This document shows positions 34,175 through 41,869 of a stretch of 64,000 nucleotides of DNA, in pieces. The stretch's first letter is position 1; each line of letters starts with the position of its first letter. Origin of the DNA: JASHPR01 sp963729365 (GTDB lineage: Bacteria > Actinomycetota > Actinomycetes > Streptosporangiales > Streptosporangiaceae); NCBI GenBank assembly GCA_963729365.1, contig CAVSNQ010000013.1, positions 682,001 through 746,000 of the forward strand, in the 5' to 3' direction. The notes under the pieces were generated by a model that saw only the letters and a list, made by a program, of their open reading frames with translations, had not been told where the DNA came from and made no database searches. The position numbers and the translations under genes are program-made.

Positions 34175-34930
34175 TCAAGGTCTGCTCGGTCGCGCAATGC
34201 GGCTCTCGACCCAGCGGACCGCATCGCCGACGGCGGTCACGGACGCGGTCGCGGCGGCAGCCGGGCGGCTGACCACAACAACCGGGATGCACAGATCCCT
34301 GGCCGCGTCGAGCTTGCCCGCGGTGAGCGGGCCGCCGCTGTTCTTGGTGACCAGGACGTCGATGCCGAAGCGCTGCATCAGCGCGCGCTCCGCGTCGCGC
34401 TCGTAGGGCCCGCGGGCGAGCAGCACCTCGCAGCGCGCGGGCACCGGGCCGTCCGGCGGGTCGACGCAGCGGATCAGGAACCACAGGTCCAGCGCCGCGA
34501 ACGCGGCCAGCCCCTGGCGGCCGGTGGTCAGGAACACCCGCGTGCCCAGGCCGGGCAGCATCGCCGCGGCCTCATCGAGTGACCCAGCGTCGTGCCAGTC
34601 ATCGCCATCCCGCGGGGACCAGCCCGGCCGGGCCAGCCGCAGCAGCGGCAGGCCCGCCCGCGCGCACGCGTCGACCGCGTGCGCGCTGATCCGCTCGGCG
34701 AACGGGTGCGTGGCGTCGACGACCGCGCCGACGCCCTCGGTTCTGGCCCAGGTGGCCAGCCCGTCGGCCCCGCCGAAGCCGCCCACCCGGACCTCGCCCG
34801 CGGGCAGGGACGGGTTGCTGACCCGGCCGGCCAGCGAGCTGATCACCCGCAGGCCCGGCACCCCGGCGAGCTCGGCGGCCAGCGCCCTGGCCTCCGACGT
34901 CCCGCCGAGCACGAGCACGGTCAGCGCCAT
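34175..34930 (-). CDS. cobK: Precorrin-6A reductase
   Basis: This 251-residue NADPH-dependent reductase of the macrocycle has a nucleotide-binding start VLVLGGTSEARALAAELAG, SSLAGRVSNPSLPAGEVRVG, DATHPFAERISAHAVDA (family signature), LTTGRQGLAAFA and TKNSGGPLTAGKLDAARDL. It lies on the opposite strand to cobGHIJ. Its ATG shares one base with the TAA of the upstream deaminase gene (TAATG), so it is expressed from the deaminase promoter. Confidence 0.93.
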   Translation of the reverse strand: MALTVLVLGGTSEARALAAELAGVPGLRVISSLAGRVSNPSLPAGEVRVGGFGGADGLATWARTEGVGAVVDATHPFAERISAHAVDACARAGLPLLRLARPGWSPRDGDDWHDAGSLDEAAAMLPGLGTRVFLTTGRQGLAAFAALDLWFLIRCVDPPDGPVPARCEVLLARGPYERDAERALMQRFGIDVLVTKNSGGPLTAGKLDAARDLCIPVVVVSRPAAAATASVTAVGDAVRWVESRIARPSRP

Positions 34931-35436
34931 TACTTGCCGATGTCCTCGTTCCAGATGTCCAGGTGAGCGTCGATGAACTCGCGCATCAAGTCGGCGCAGG
35001 CTCCGGAATCGAGGTTGACTACCTCAACGCCGTGAGCCCGGAGGGTATCTTCCGCTCCCATGAACGTGCGGTTCTCGCCCAGCACTACCCGCGGGATCCC
35101 GTACAGCAGGATCGCGCCCGTGCACATGGGGCAGGGCGACAGGGTCGTGTACATCGTGGCGCTGGCGTACGCCGCCGTTCCCAGGCGGCCGGCATTCTCC
35201 AGGCAGTCGGTCTCGCCGTGCCTGATCACGCTGCCCATCTGGACCCGCCGGTTCCGGCCGGTCGCGACGATCTCGCCGCCCGTGACCAGGGCGGCTCCGA
35301 CAGGAATCCCGCCCTCGGCCAGCCCGGTCCGCGCCTCGTCAATCGCTGCGGCCAGGCATTGGTGGTCGACGTCTCGCTGCATCGCCTCGGACACTTCGCC
35401 CGGGACGTCGGCTTGAGGATCTGCGTTCTCAGGCAT
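34930..35436 (-). CDS. Nucleoside deaminase resembling fungal-type cytosine deaminase
   Basis: This 168-residue zinc-dependent CDA-fold deaminase has zinc-site motifs HGETDCLENAGRLG (His plus the proton-shuttling Glu) and SPCPMCTGAILLYGIPRVVL (PCxxC). The surrounding text, especially TLSPC-MCTGAI--YGIPR-V-GEN and the C-terminal W-EDIG, is close to what I recall of yeast cytosine deaminase (Fcy1), more so than TadA or GuaD. Cytosine to uracil conversion is therefore the best guess. Coupling to cobK is by a 1-nt overlap. GGAG lies six bases before the ATG. Confidence 0.85.
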   Translation of the reverse strand: MPENADPQADVPGEVSEAMQRDVDHQCLAAAIDEARTGLAEGGIPVGAALVTGGEIVATGRNRRVQMGSVIRHGETDCLENAGRLGTAAYASATMYTTLSPCPMCTGAILLYGIPRVVLGENRTFMGAEDTLRAHGVEVVNLDSGACADLMREFIDAHLDIWNEDIGK

Positions 35437-35457
35437 TCCGCTCCAGATTCATGGTGT

Positions 35458-35538
35458 ATGAGGCGGACGAACATCTATCTCGCTGAAGGCCAGGCCGCCG
35501 CGTTGGACCGGGTCGCGCAGGCCGAGGGCGCGTTCTGA
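35458..35538 (+). pseudogene. Truncated ribbon-helix-helix (CopG-like) antitoxin
   Basis: These 26 codons, MRRTNIYLAEGQAAALDRVA then QAEGAF and a stop, match the first half of CopG/RHH antitoxins (RRTNIYLTEEQxxALDxxAxxEG). The second helix and the toxin gene are absent. It lies divergent from the deaminase gene, as a likely remnant of a toxin-antitoxin pair. Confidence 0.5.
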
Positions 35539-35581
35539 TCTTAGGTTGTCACGGCCGGGAGGTAGATCCGAGCCTTCCGCG

Positions 35582-36424
35582 CTAGGAGCTGCCGGAGGCG
35601 GCGTGCGGGGAACCGGAATCCGTGCTGGCCGGGCGCGGCGCTTGCGCAGACGTGGAGCGGGCCGGGGCTGCTGCGCGGGCGGGCCGGGGCAACCGCAGGC
35701 GCAGGACCACCAGGCCGAGCAGAGCAAAGGCGGCCGTCCAGGCCAGTGACAAAACGGCCATGCTGGCCAGCGCCTGATGATGGAAGGCTCCCGCGGCGGC
35801 GAACTGGGTCGGGCCGTAGGAGGGAAAGAACTGCAGGATCGGCTTGTTCGCCAGCGGATTGTCTACCGGGTTCTCCAGGAACGTGTCCAGGATGGAAATC
35901 ATGATGATCAGGAAGAAGCCCTCGAGGTCGCCCCGGACCAGGACCCCGATCAGCAGGCCGAACGCGGCATAGGTGGCCGCTCCCAGCACGAACGCCACCG
36001 CGATGGCCCACAACCCGGCGGGACGCCAGAAGACCAGCATGACGATCGCGGCGTAAACACCGATGCCGATAGCCTGCAGCAACGCCGCGTTGGTTTTGGC
36101 GGCCATGAGCGCGCCATGCCGGTACCCGGACAGCACCAGGCGCCGGTCGAAAGGCAGCGACCGGCGGACGGCAGCGAACACGACAAACCCGGTGATGAGG
36201 GTGATCGCGTTGAGCCCGGCGGTGATCAGGGTCAGATCATGGCTATCCACCGCGACGGCGGCATCGATGGCACGCAGCTTGAACGTTGTCTGACCGTGCG
36301 TGATCGTGGCGCCGACCAGCAAATACCAGATCGGGACGAAAGCCACGAGCAGGATCCAGGCGAGCCGGTTGCGGACCTGGGCGGCCAGGGTGAGGCGGAT
36401 CGCGGTCTCAAGCTGCCGGCGCAT
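35582..36424 (-). CDS. ABC transporter permease
   Basis: This 280-residue integral membrane protein has six predicted helices, starting after a short cytosolic segment (QVRNRLAWILLVAFVPIWYL) and ending in an Ala/Pro/Ser-rich cytosolic tail. The layout matches ABC-2 type exporters. It overlaps the upstream ATPase gene by 17 nt, so the two form one transporter; the substrate is not evident. The loop GDLEGFFLIIMISILDTFLE is typical of this actinobacterial subgroup. Confidence 0.8.
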   Translation of the reverse strand: MRRQLETAIRLTLAAQVRNRLAWILLVAFVPIWYLLVGATITHGQTTFKLRAIDAAVAVDSHDLTLITAGLNAITLITGFVVFAAVRRSLPFDRRLVLSGYRHGALMAAKTNAALLQAIGIGVYAAIVMLVFWRPAGLWAIAVAFVLGAATYAAFGLLIGVLVRGDLEGFFLIIMISILDTFLENPVDNPLANKPILQFFPSYGPTQFAAAGAFHHQALASMAVLSLAWTAAFALLGLVVLRLRLPRPARAAAPARSTSAQAPRPASTDSGSPHAASGSS

Positions 36425-37031
36425 GGTCGCCTGCCTGTGAGTCGATCCGCCCGTCCTTCAGCTGGCAGATCCGGTCGAAACGGTCTTGCTCGAAGACCAG
36501 GTGGCTGATGACCACGATCGCCGTTCCCGTTGCCCTGAGCTCGCCCGCGAGGTCCCAGAACGCAAGGTAGGTCTGCCAGTCGAAGCCCTGGTAGGGCTCG
36601 TCGAGAAGCAGCACCGGCGGGTCGTGCATCAGGGCCAGCGTCAGGCTGAGTTTCTGCTTGGTGCCACCCGACAAGGTGCCGGCTCGCTGGCCGCGGCAGG
36701 CGGCATAGCCCAGCCGCTCGATCAGCTGCTCGGCCCGGGCCGTCGAGCCGATCCCGTACGCGGCCTGGAAGTAGCGCACATGCTGGTCCACGGTGAGTGC
36801 CTCATCAAGGACGACGGTCTGCGGGCAGTAGCCCGGCCTGCCCGCGATCGCGATGGTGCCCGCGTCCGGACGCAGGTCACCGGCCAGGATTCGCAGCAGC
36901 GTCGTCTTGCCGGTTCCGTTCTCGCCGACCACCGCGGCTAGCTCGCCTGGCGCGATGGCCAGATCGAGACCGGCCAGCACCTGACGGCGGCCGAACGACT
37001 TGCGGATTCCCCGCGCTGCCAGTGCGGTCAT
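36408..37031 (-). CDS. ABC transporter ATP-binding protein
   Basis: This is a canonical ABC ATPase of about 207 residues: Walker A GENGTGKTT, Q-loop YCPQTVVLDEALTVDQH, signature LSGGTKQKLSLTLAL, Walker B PPVLLLDEPYQGFDW (catalytic Glu) and H-loop VVISHLVFEQ. It partners the permease downstream (17-nt overlap). ATG 37031 (MTALAARGI) is chosen; the open frame extends to 37094 without added conservation. Confidence 0.9.
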   Translation of the reverse strand: MTALAARGIRKSFGRRQVLAGLDLAIAPGELAAVVGENGTGKTTLLRILAGDLRPDAGTIAIAGRPGYCPQTVVLDEALTVDQHVRYFQAAYGIGSTARAEQLIERLGYAACRGQRAGTLSGGTKQKLSLTLALMHDPPVLLLDEPYQGFDWQTYLAFWDLAGELRATGTAIVVISHLVFEQDRFDRICQLKDGRIDSQAGDHAPAA

Positions 37032-37180
37032 GGCGCCGGCCTCCTCGCTGCCCCATTTGCCATCTCCAGCCTGGCCCGGGCGGCTGTAGGCCACCAGGGT
37101 GGCACCTGGCTAATGCCGAGTGGGCCTGCCACCACCGCTGACCGGGACCGTGTCGTAGCGGCACGAGCACATCGGACGTG

Positions 37181-37834
37181 CTAGCCACCTGGCCTGCGGC
37201 TGGGCCGATCCGCCAGCCCGGCACCGAGCACGTTGATGCAGACGCGCAGGACACGGACGAGTGCGGACGTCGTCCATCTGGCGGCTGCGGCGCCCCCCTC
37301 CGGGCTTACGCCTTCGTTGATGCTTGGCAGGTGCAAGAACCCACAGCGGGTGGGCAGACCGGCGAGTTCGATCTCGTGGCGCGCGGCGTAAAAGGCGTGG
37401 TTGCAGACGAACCCGCCGGCGTCGTCGGAGATAAGGGCGGGGATGCCGTGTGCGCGGAGGCTGTAGTAGAGGGCGCGCACGTCGATGGTCGCCGAGTAGA
37501 ACTCCGGGCCATCGGGCCGCAACTGATCAGCGAGCCGCACCTCGCCAGCGTTGTCAGGTGCCGGGCACGCGTCCAAGTTCCGCGCGCGTGTCTCTACCAG
37601 CACTGCTCCGGTGCCGCTCGCCATTCCCGTCATGAGGAGAAGGTCAGGCACATTGTGCTGCAGAAGCGCGCGTACGCAGTGGTCGACCAGGTGGTATGTG
37701 GTGGGAAGTACGAGGGTGTTGAGGTCGCTTGGTCCCGGCCCTCCGCCTGGGCGGGCGAGTTCCCGCACAGCGGCCTCAGATGAGTTGGTGCGAAGGCCGC
37801 CGAACGCGTCGAACGCCGTCACCGTCGTTAGCAT
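37181..37834 (-). CDS. Pyroglutamyl-peptidase-like (family C15) cysteine peptidase
   Basis: This 217-residue C15 fold protein starts TAFDAFGGLRTNSSEAAVRE, matching the F-x-x-FGG-x-x-x-N-x-S start of pyrrolidone carboxyl peptidases. The predicted triad falls at the canonical numbers: Glu81 (LVETRARNL), Cys144 (DDAGGFVCNHAFYAAR) and His168 (CGFLHLP). The usual activity is removal of N-terminal pyroglutamate. It is the third gene of an operon with the STAND/TPR and SIR2-like genes, 22 bp after the former, a setting in which a peptidase could act as an effector or processing enzyme. That role is inference. Confidence 0.75.
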   Translation of the reverse strand: MLTTVTAFDAFGGLRTNSSEAAVRELARPGGGPGPSDLNTLVLPTTYHLVDHCVRALLQHNVPDLLLMTGMASGTGAVLVETRARNLDACPAPDNAGEVRLADQLRPDGPEFYSATIDVRALYYSLRAHGIPALISDDAGGFVCNHAFYAARHEIELAGLPTRCGFLHLPSINEGVSPEGGAAAARWTTSALVRVLRVCINVLGAGLADRPSRRPGG

Positions 37835-37856
37835 GCCGTGTCCTGTCGTCTCGCCG

Positions 37857-39914
37857 CTAGTTTGGCGGCTGCAGCTGCCGCAGCCAGTTCTCGGCTTGCG
37901 ATCGCTGTTTCGGTGTCAGCCCGGGATCGTGCTTCTGAAGGGCGGTTCGCGCGTCCCGTTGTGCCTCCGGTACCTGACCGAGGCGGGCGAGAACCCGCGC
38001 ACGGCGCCAGTAGGTCCAGGCGTTTCCCGGAGCCTTCAGCAGCGATTGTGTGAAGCTCTCCATCGCGTCCTCGAAGCGGCTGAGGTTGGCCAGCGCGTAT
38101 CCCCGGGCCGACAGCGCGTACCCGACCATGAGCTCGTCCTCGCTCATGCTGATCACGCGATCGAGGTCACTGAGCGCTCGTTCGGATTGCCCGATCTCGG
38201 TCAGTACGTGCCCTCGGTTGGCCAGGCTTTGGACGTCGTTCGGGTCTGTCTCCAGCGCCGTGGTGAAGTCGTCGGCTGCCGACCGCAGCCGGTCGTCGTA
38301 CCAGAGCGCTGTGCCGCGCGCCGTGTACAGCTCCGATGCAGCGGGCCGGGGTACGTGGTCGAGCGCCCTGGTGTATACCCTGACCGCCCGCTCGTACTCG
38401 TCGGCGTCGAACAGCATCTGCCCCTCGGCCTGGAGAACTTGAGCCGTCCAGTAGTCGTCGTCGACTTGATCGAACAGGTCGGCGGACTGCTCGTAGGCCT
38501 CGACCGCCCACTTCCACGCGCCGGGATCGTCCCTGGAGCGGTGGATGTTGCCCAGCAGCAAGAAGGTGCTTGCCTCGCCCCACAGATTGTCAGCCTGTGC
38601 GAACAGCCTGCGGGCCTCCTCGCACGCCGCAAGAGCGTCATCCAGCTGGCCGACGCCGAAGAGGTGGTCAGCGTTACCCAGCACGAAGTTAGCCTGCCGG
38701 ACCTGGCTCTCTGGCATGACCGATGTCTCGGGGACACGGAAGAAATCGAGGTTGGACTGCTCGATGGGCCCGAGCAGGCTGTCGTGAGTAATTTCCAGCC
38801 ATCGCGCGCCGGCCCTGAACTCAGCCCGCAGCAGTTTGCCTTCAAGCAATGAGACGACCTCGTTGGGCAGCCCTTCGGTCGTGTTGGCCCCCACGTAGAC
38901 GGTGCCACGGGTACCTCCATGGGTTAGCAGCCTTTGCTGCACCCACTCTCGTATCCGCCGCTCACTGACCAGGCCTAGGTCAGCGGCCTCGCGCACAGCA
39001 TCGGAATAGAAACGTGCCAGCGAAGTGTCGACGTCCGCCAGTTCGCGGACGTGCGCCAAGGTGATGGTCGAGGCTTCTGTCGGCAGGGCGGTCCAGAGCG
39101 ACTGGCAGACGACCTGGAGCAGGACAGGCTCGACGAACTCGCCTTCGATCTGCACAATGCGCGAGTCGCCGACGTCCACGCGGCTGGTCATCAGCCGTCG
39201 TACGAGATCGTCGACCGCGGCCGGCTCGAAGGAGCGGCCGGTGTTGCGTGCCGGGCTTGTAATGGCCAGCTCTGCGGCCGGCCGGCGTAGCGGTTCAAGG
39301 AAGTACCTGTCCTTCAACCCGGAGCGGAACGCATCGGCATAGCCCAACAGACGGGACAGGAAATCCTCCCGAAGGACGATCAGCACCCGCAGATCCGGCA
39401 GCGACTCGCTTGCTTCCGCGAGCTGTTCCAGGAACTTACGGCGCTCCTGCCAGCGGTCCGGGTGGGTAGTGAACAACTCCTCGAACTGATCGAAGACCAG
39501 CAGGCGCGGCATCGGGATGCCGGGCGGCTGGATTCTTCGCGGGCGGCTGGCGAGGAATTCACGCAGGGTAGTCTGCGCAAACTTACGGGGACCCCGAGAG
39601 TCGGCCCACGCGGAGAGTGTCGCGAACGTGTAGACGTTCGCGACTTTGGCCAGTCGGCGTGGAACACGTACCTGCAGCCGAGCGGTAGGCAGCATCTCAA
39701 GCTCGTCCTCGAGCAGCGGATGCACGCCCGCATTGACGATAGACGTCTTTCCGGCGCCTGACGCGGCACAGAGCACGAAAAGCCTATTCGCGAGCACCAG
39801 CGAACTGATCTCGTGCGCCTCCCGTTCCCGGCCGAAGAACAAGTGGCGGTCGCGCGTCTCGAACGGCCGCGGCCCGACATACGGCCCCGTCCGGACCGAC
39901 GCAGCACCATTCAT
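37857..39914 (-). CDS. STAND-type (nSTAND1-like) P-loop NTPase with C-terminal TPR repeats
   Basis: This 685-residue protein begins PYVGPRPFETRDRHLFFGRE, the hallmark entry into nSTAND1 NTPase domains, then Walker A ASGAGKTS (about 51-58) and Walker B RLLVFDQFEELF (about 137-148). A winged-helix-like region containing LEITHDSLLGPI (near 370-390) follows. The last 270 residues are tetratricopeptide repeats (for example ALSDLDRVISMSEDELMVGY, ALANLSRFEDAMESFTQSLL). No effector domain is fused. It probably acts as a signal-sensing switch. The ATG overlaps the SIR2-like stop by 4 nt (ATGA). The ORF extends upstream to 40142 only as an out-of-frame shadow. Confidence 0.85.
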   Translation of the reverse strand: MNGAASVRTGPYVGPRPFETRDRHLFFGREREAHEISSLVLANRLFVLCAASGAGKTSIVNAGVHPLLEDELEMLPTARLQVRVPRRLAKVANVYTFATLSAWADSRGPRKFAQTTLREFLASRPRRIQPPGIPMPRLLVFDQFEELFTTHPDRWQERRKFLEQLAEASESLPDLRVLIVLREDFLSRLLGYADAFRSGLKDRYFLEPLRRPAAELAITSPARNTGRSFEPAAVDDLVRRLMTSRVDVGDSRIVQIEGEFVEPVLLQVVCQSLWTALPTEASTITLAHVRELADVDTSLARFYSDAVREAADLGLVSERRIREWVQQRLLTHGGTRGTVYVGANTTEGLPNEVVSLLEGKLLRAEFRAGARWLEITHDSLLGPIEQSNLDFFRVPETSVMPESQVRQANFVLGNADHLFGVGQLDDALAACEEARRLFAQADNLWGEASTFLLLGNIHRSRDDPGAWKWAVEAYEQSADLFDQVDDDYWTAQVLQAEGQMLFDADEYERAVRVYTRALDHVPRPAASELYTARGTALWYDDRLRSAADDFTTALETDPNDVQSLANRGHVLTEIGQSERALSDLDRVISMSEDELMVGYALSARGYALANLSRFEDAMESFTQSLLKAPGNAWTYWRRARVLARLGQVPEAQRDARTALQKHDPGLTPKQRSQAENWLRQLQPPN

Positions 39915-40813
39915 CGCGTCTCCCACCTCCGCCGCAGTTCGGCGCTGAACTCCCGGGCCGTCTTCCAGCAGATCGAGATGTTCTGCTGCTCGAAGTACAT
40001 GTCCAGGTATTCCTCCACCCGAATCGGCCGCTCGTCCGCCGAGTCTTCGGCGATTGGCGGGAGCTGCACGCTCACATGCGAGTGGCCGGCTAGCGGCGGC
40101 CGCGCCGATAGCAGGCCTCGGAAGATCACCCGGAATGTCCAATCCTCCAAGCTGTAGCCGACGAAGAGCAGCATCTTGCTGCTCAGCGACTTTTGGATCA
40201 CCGGCGGAAGGAGGTCGGGATCCGCGCTGACCCGGACGAGGAAGTCGATGTAGTCATCCTCGGTAAGAACGAGCGACTCGGGCGAGCCATGATGGCCGTG
40301 CAGATGATAGATAATCGGCCGGTTGCTGTCCGGGTTGTAGCCGGCGGCATCCCGGAACAGCGTGGTCGCCTCCTCCACCTCCGCGCGGTCCTTTGTGTAC
40401 CAAGGGCAGATCGCCCGTTGGGGCGCCCGTCCGCGGTCCGCGAGCGCTTCATACATAAGATCGTCGTAGTTCGTCGTGATGTAGACCGGCAGGCGAAGGT
40501 CGGCGAGAAGGGCGTGCGGTTCGTCCGGCGCGCGAAAGTCGGGCCGTGAAACGTTCGCGAACATGTCGTCCGCCAGGCGCTGCTTGACGTACTGTCTGCT
40601 GCCCTCCCGCACTGCGGCGAACTGGGTCACGCGGGCCAGGTCGCGGTCGTCGTCGAACGGGAAACCGTACTCGTGGGCGAGGGCTGCGGCGAGGTCCCCA
40701 GCTAAGGGCAGGTGCTCTGCGCTAGCACCTGCTCCGATGAACGGAGTGCACTTGTCCCTCGCGATCAGGTAAACGGTGCGCTTCCATGCGTTGTCGTCGA
40801 AGACCCTGGTCAC
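39911..40813 (-). CDS. SIR2-like domain protein (putative NADase effector)
   Basis: This protein of about 300 residues has a SIR2_2-type Rossmann domain: TPFIGAGASAEHLPLAGDLA (NAD-binding GAG), YITTNYDDLMYEAL with the conserved Asn-Tyr-Asp, YHLHGHHGSPESLVLTEDDY with the catalytic-type His, and LFVGYSLEDWTFRVIF. In several anti-phage systems domains of this type hydrolyse NAD+ to stop infection. It is the first gene of the three-gene operon with STAND/TPR and C15 genes. I prefer the GTG at 40813, which has AGAGGG eight bases upstream; GTG 40822 adds three residues. Base composition is lower in GC than the flanks. Confidence 0.82.
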   Translation of the reverse strand: MTRVFDDNAWKRTVYLIARDKCTPFIGAGASAEHLPLAGDLAAALAHEYGFPFDDDRDLARVTQFAAVREGSRQYVKQRLADDMFANVSRPDFRAPDEPHALLADLRLPVYITTNYDDLMYEALADRGRAPQRAICPWYTKDRAEVEEATTLFRDAAGYNPDSNRPIIYHLHGHHGSPESLVLTEDDYIDFLVRVSADPDLLPPVIQKSLSSKMLLFVGYSLEDWTFRVIFRGLLSARPPLAGHSHVSVQLPPIAEDSADERPIRVEEYLDMYFEQQNISICWKTAREFSAELRRRWETR

Positions 40814-40822
40814 GCGTCTCAC

Positions 40823-41107
40823 CCTCTAGGACTACGTCGGCCTGTCTGCGCGACGAACATGGGTGCATAAGTGCAGCTCTCATCTAGGATAGGCGGTGAT
40901 GGCTAAGTTGCGCGAGGGGCGCGAGGGGCGCGTATTTGGCGAGTTAGCAGAGCGCTACCCATCTGCCATTGCCGTACGCAGCCTTCAACTTGCAATCTCG
41001 CCCATACAATATCGGTCAGATGAATTTCTTGGAGACCTTTCTTGCCGAAGGAACATGCCCTGCCCTGATGGCGGCTGGATGGTGCCGGGCGACGCCGACA
41101 CGATGCT
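40823..41107. other. AT-richer intergenic region upstream of the SIR2-like operon
   Basis: This stretch of about 285 bp between the SIR2-like gene and cobF is visibly poorer in GC than neighbouring DNA. It includes a small tandem motif (GCGAGGGGC twice, at about 40912-40930). A plus-strand frame at 40896-41111 has unconvincing codon usage and no recognisable family. It likely contains the operon promoter and a recombination border. Confidence 0.45.
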
Positions 41108-41869
41108 TTAGTCACCCGGGCGGCGGAGCAGGTAGGTGTCCATGATCCAGCCCTTGCGCGCCCTCGCCTCGCTCCTGGCCGCCTGGATCTGGTCACCAAC
41201 GTCGCGCACGGTCCCGGACAGCAGGATCTCGTCCTTGGTCCCGAGGTAGGCGCCCCAGTAGATCTCGGTGCCGGGATCCACGCCGGTGAACGAGCAGGAC
41301 GCGTCGAGCATCACCACCACGTCGTCGCAGTGCTCGGGGATGCCGTCGTCGGACAGCCGGCGGCCGGTGGTGATGTGCACCGGCTTGCCGACCTGGGTCA
41401 GGCTCACCCGGTGCCGGGCCGCGAGGGCCTGGACACTGCTGATCCCCGGGATGACCTGGTAGCTGAGCTCCATCGCGGAAATGCCGATGACCTGCTCGAC
41501 GATGGCCAGGGCGCTGTCGTACAGGGCCGGGTCGCCCCAGACCAGGAGCGCGCCGCAGTCCCCGTCGGCGAGTTCATCCCGGATCACGCCGGCCCAGATC
41601 TCGGCCCGTTCGTGCCGCCACTGCTCCACCGCCTGCCGGTAGCGCGGCGCGCGGCGGTCGCGTTCCGGCTCCGGGATGCTGACCATCCGGTACGACCGGT
41701 TCTCGACGTAGCGCTCGCAGATCTCCTGCCGCGCCATCATCAGGTCCTGCTTGACCGCGCCCTTGTCGACCACGAAGAAGACGTCGGCCTGGTTGAGCGC
41801 CTTGATCGCCTGCACGGTGACCTGCTCGGGATCACCCGCGCCGATGCCGATGATCAGCAGCCGTCTCAT
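41108..41869 (-). CDS. cobF: Precorrin-6A synthase (deacetylating)
   Basis: This 253-residue tetrapyrrole methylase is specific to the aerobic pathway; it methylates C-1 and releases acetate. LLIIGIGAGDPEQVTVQAIK is the SAM-binding start and FFVVDKGAVKQDLMMARQEI is diagnostic for CobF, together with GALLVWGDPALYDS and QVIPGISSVQALAARH. It overlaps cobM by 4 nt and is the last gene of cobL-cobM-cobF. Confidence 0.93.
   Translation of the reverse strand: MRRLLIIGIGAGDPEQVTVQAIKALNQADVFFVVDKGAVKQDLMMARQEICERYVENRSYRMVSIPEPERDRRAPRYRQAVEQWRHERAEIWAGVIRDELADGDCGALLVWGDPALYDSALAIVEQVIGISAMELSYQVIPGISSVQALAARHRVSLTQVGKPVHITTGRRLSDDGIPEHCDDVVVMLDASCSFTGVDPGTEIYWGAYLGTKDEILLSGTVRDVGDQIQAARSEARARKGWIMDTYLLRRPGD

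Noticed and set aside
39915..40142. Extension of the STAND gene upstream of 39914
   Set aside because: It overlaps the SIR2-like gene in a different frame and has poor codon bias; ATG 39914 with ATGA coupling fits.
39911..40813. SIR2-like gene as a housekeeping CobB-type protein deacylase
   Set aside because: It lacks the zinc-binding Cys quartet of sirtuin deacylases and has the SIR2_2 layout with HLHG and GYSLEDW seen in effector-type proteins; cobB in this window refers to the cobalamin enzyme.
40896..41111. 71-codon plus-strand frame before cobF
   Set aside because: No ribosome-binding site, no family, codon use unlike coding DNA; treated as part of the intergenic region.
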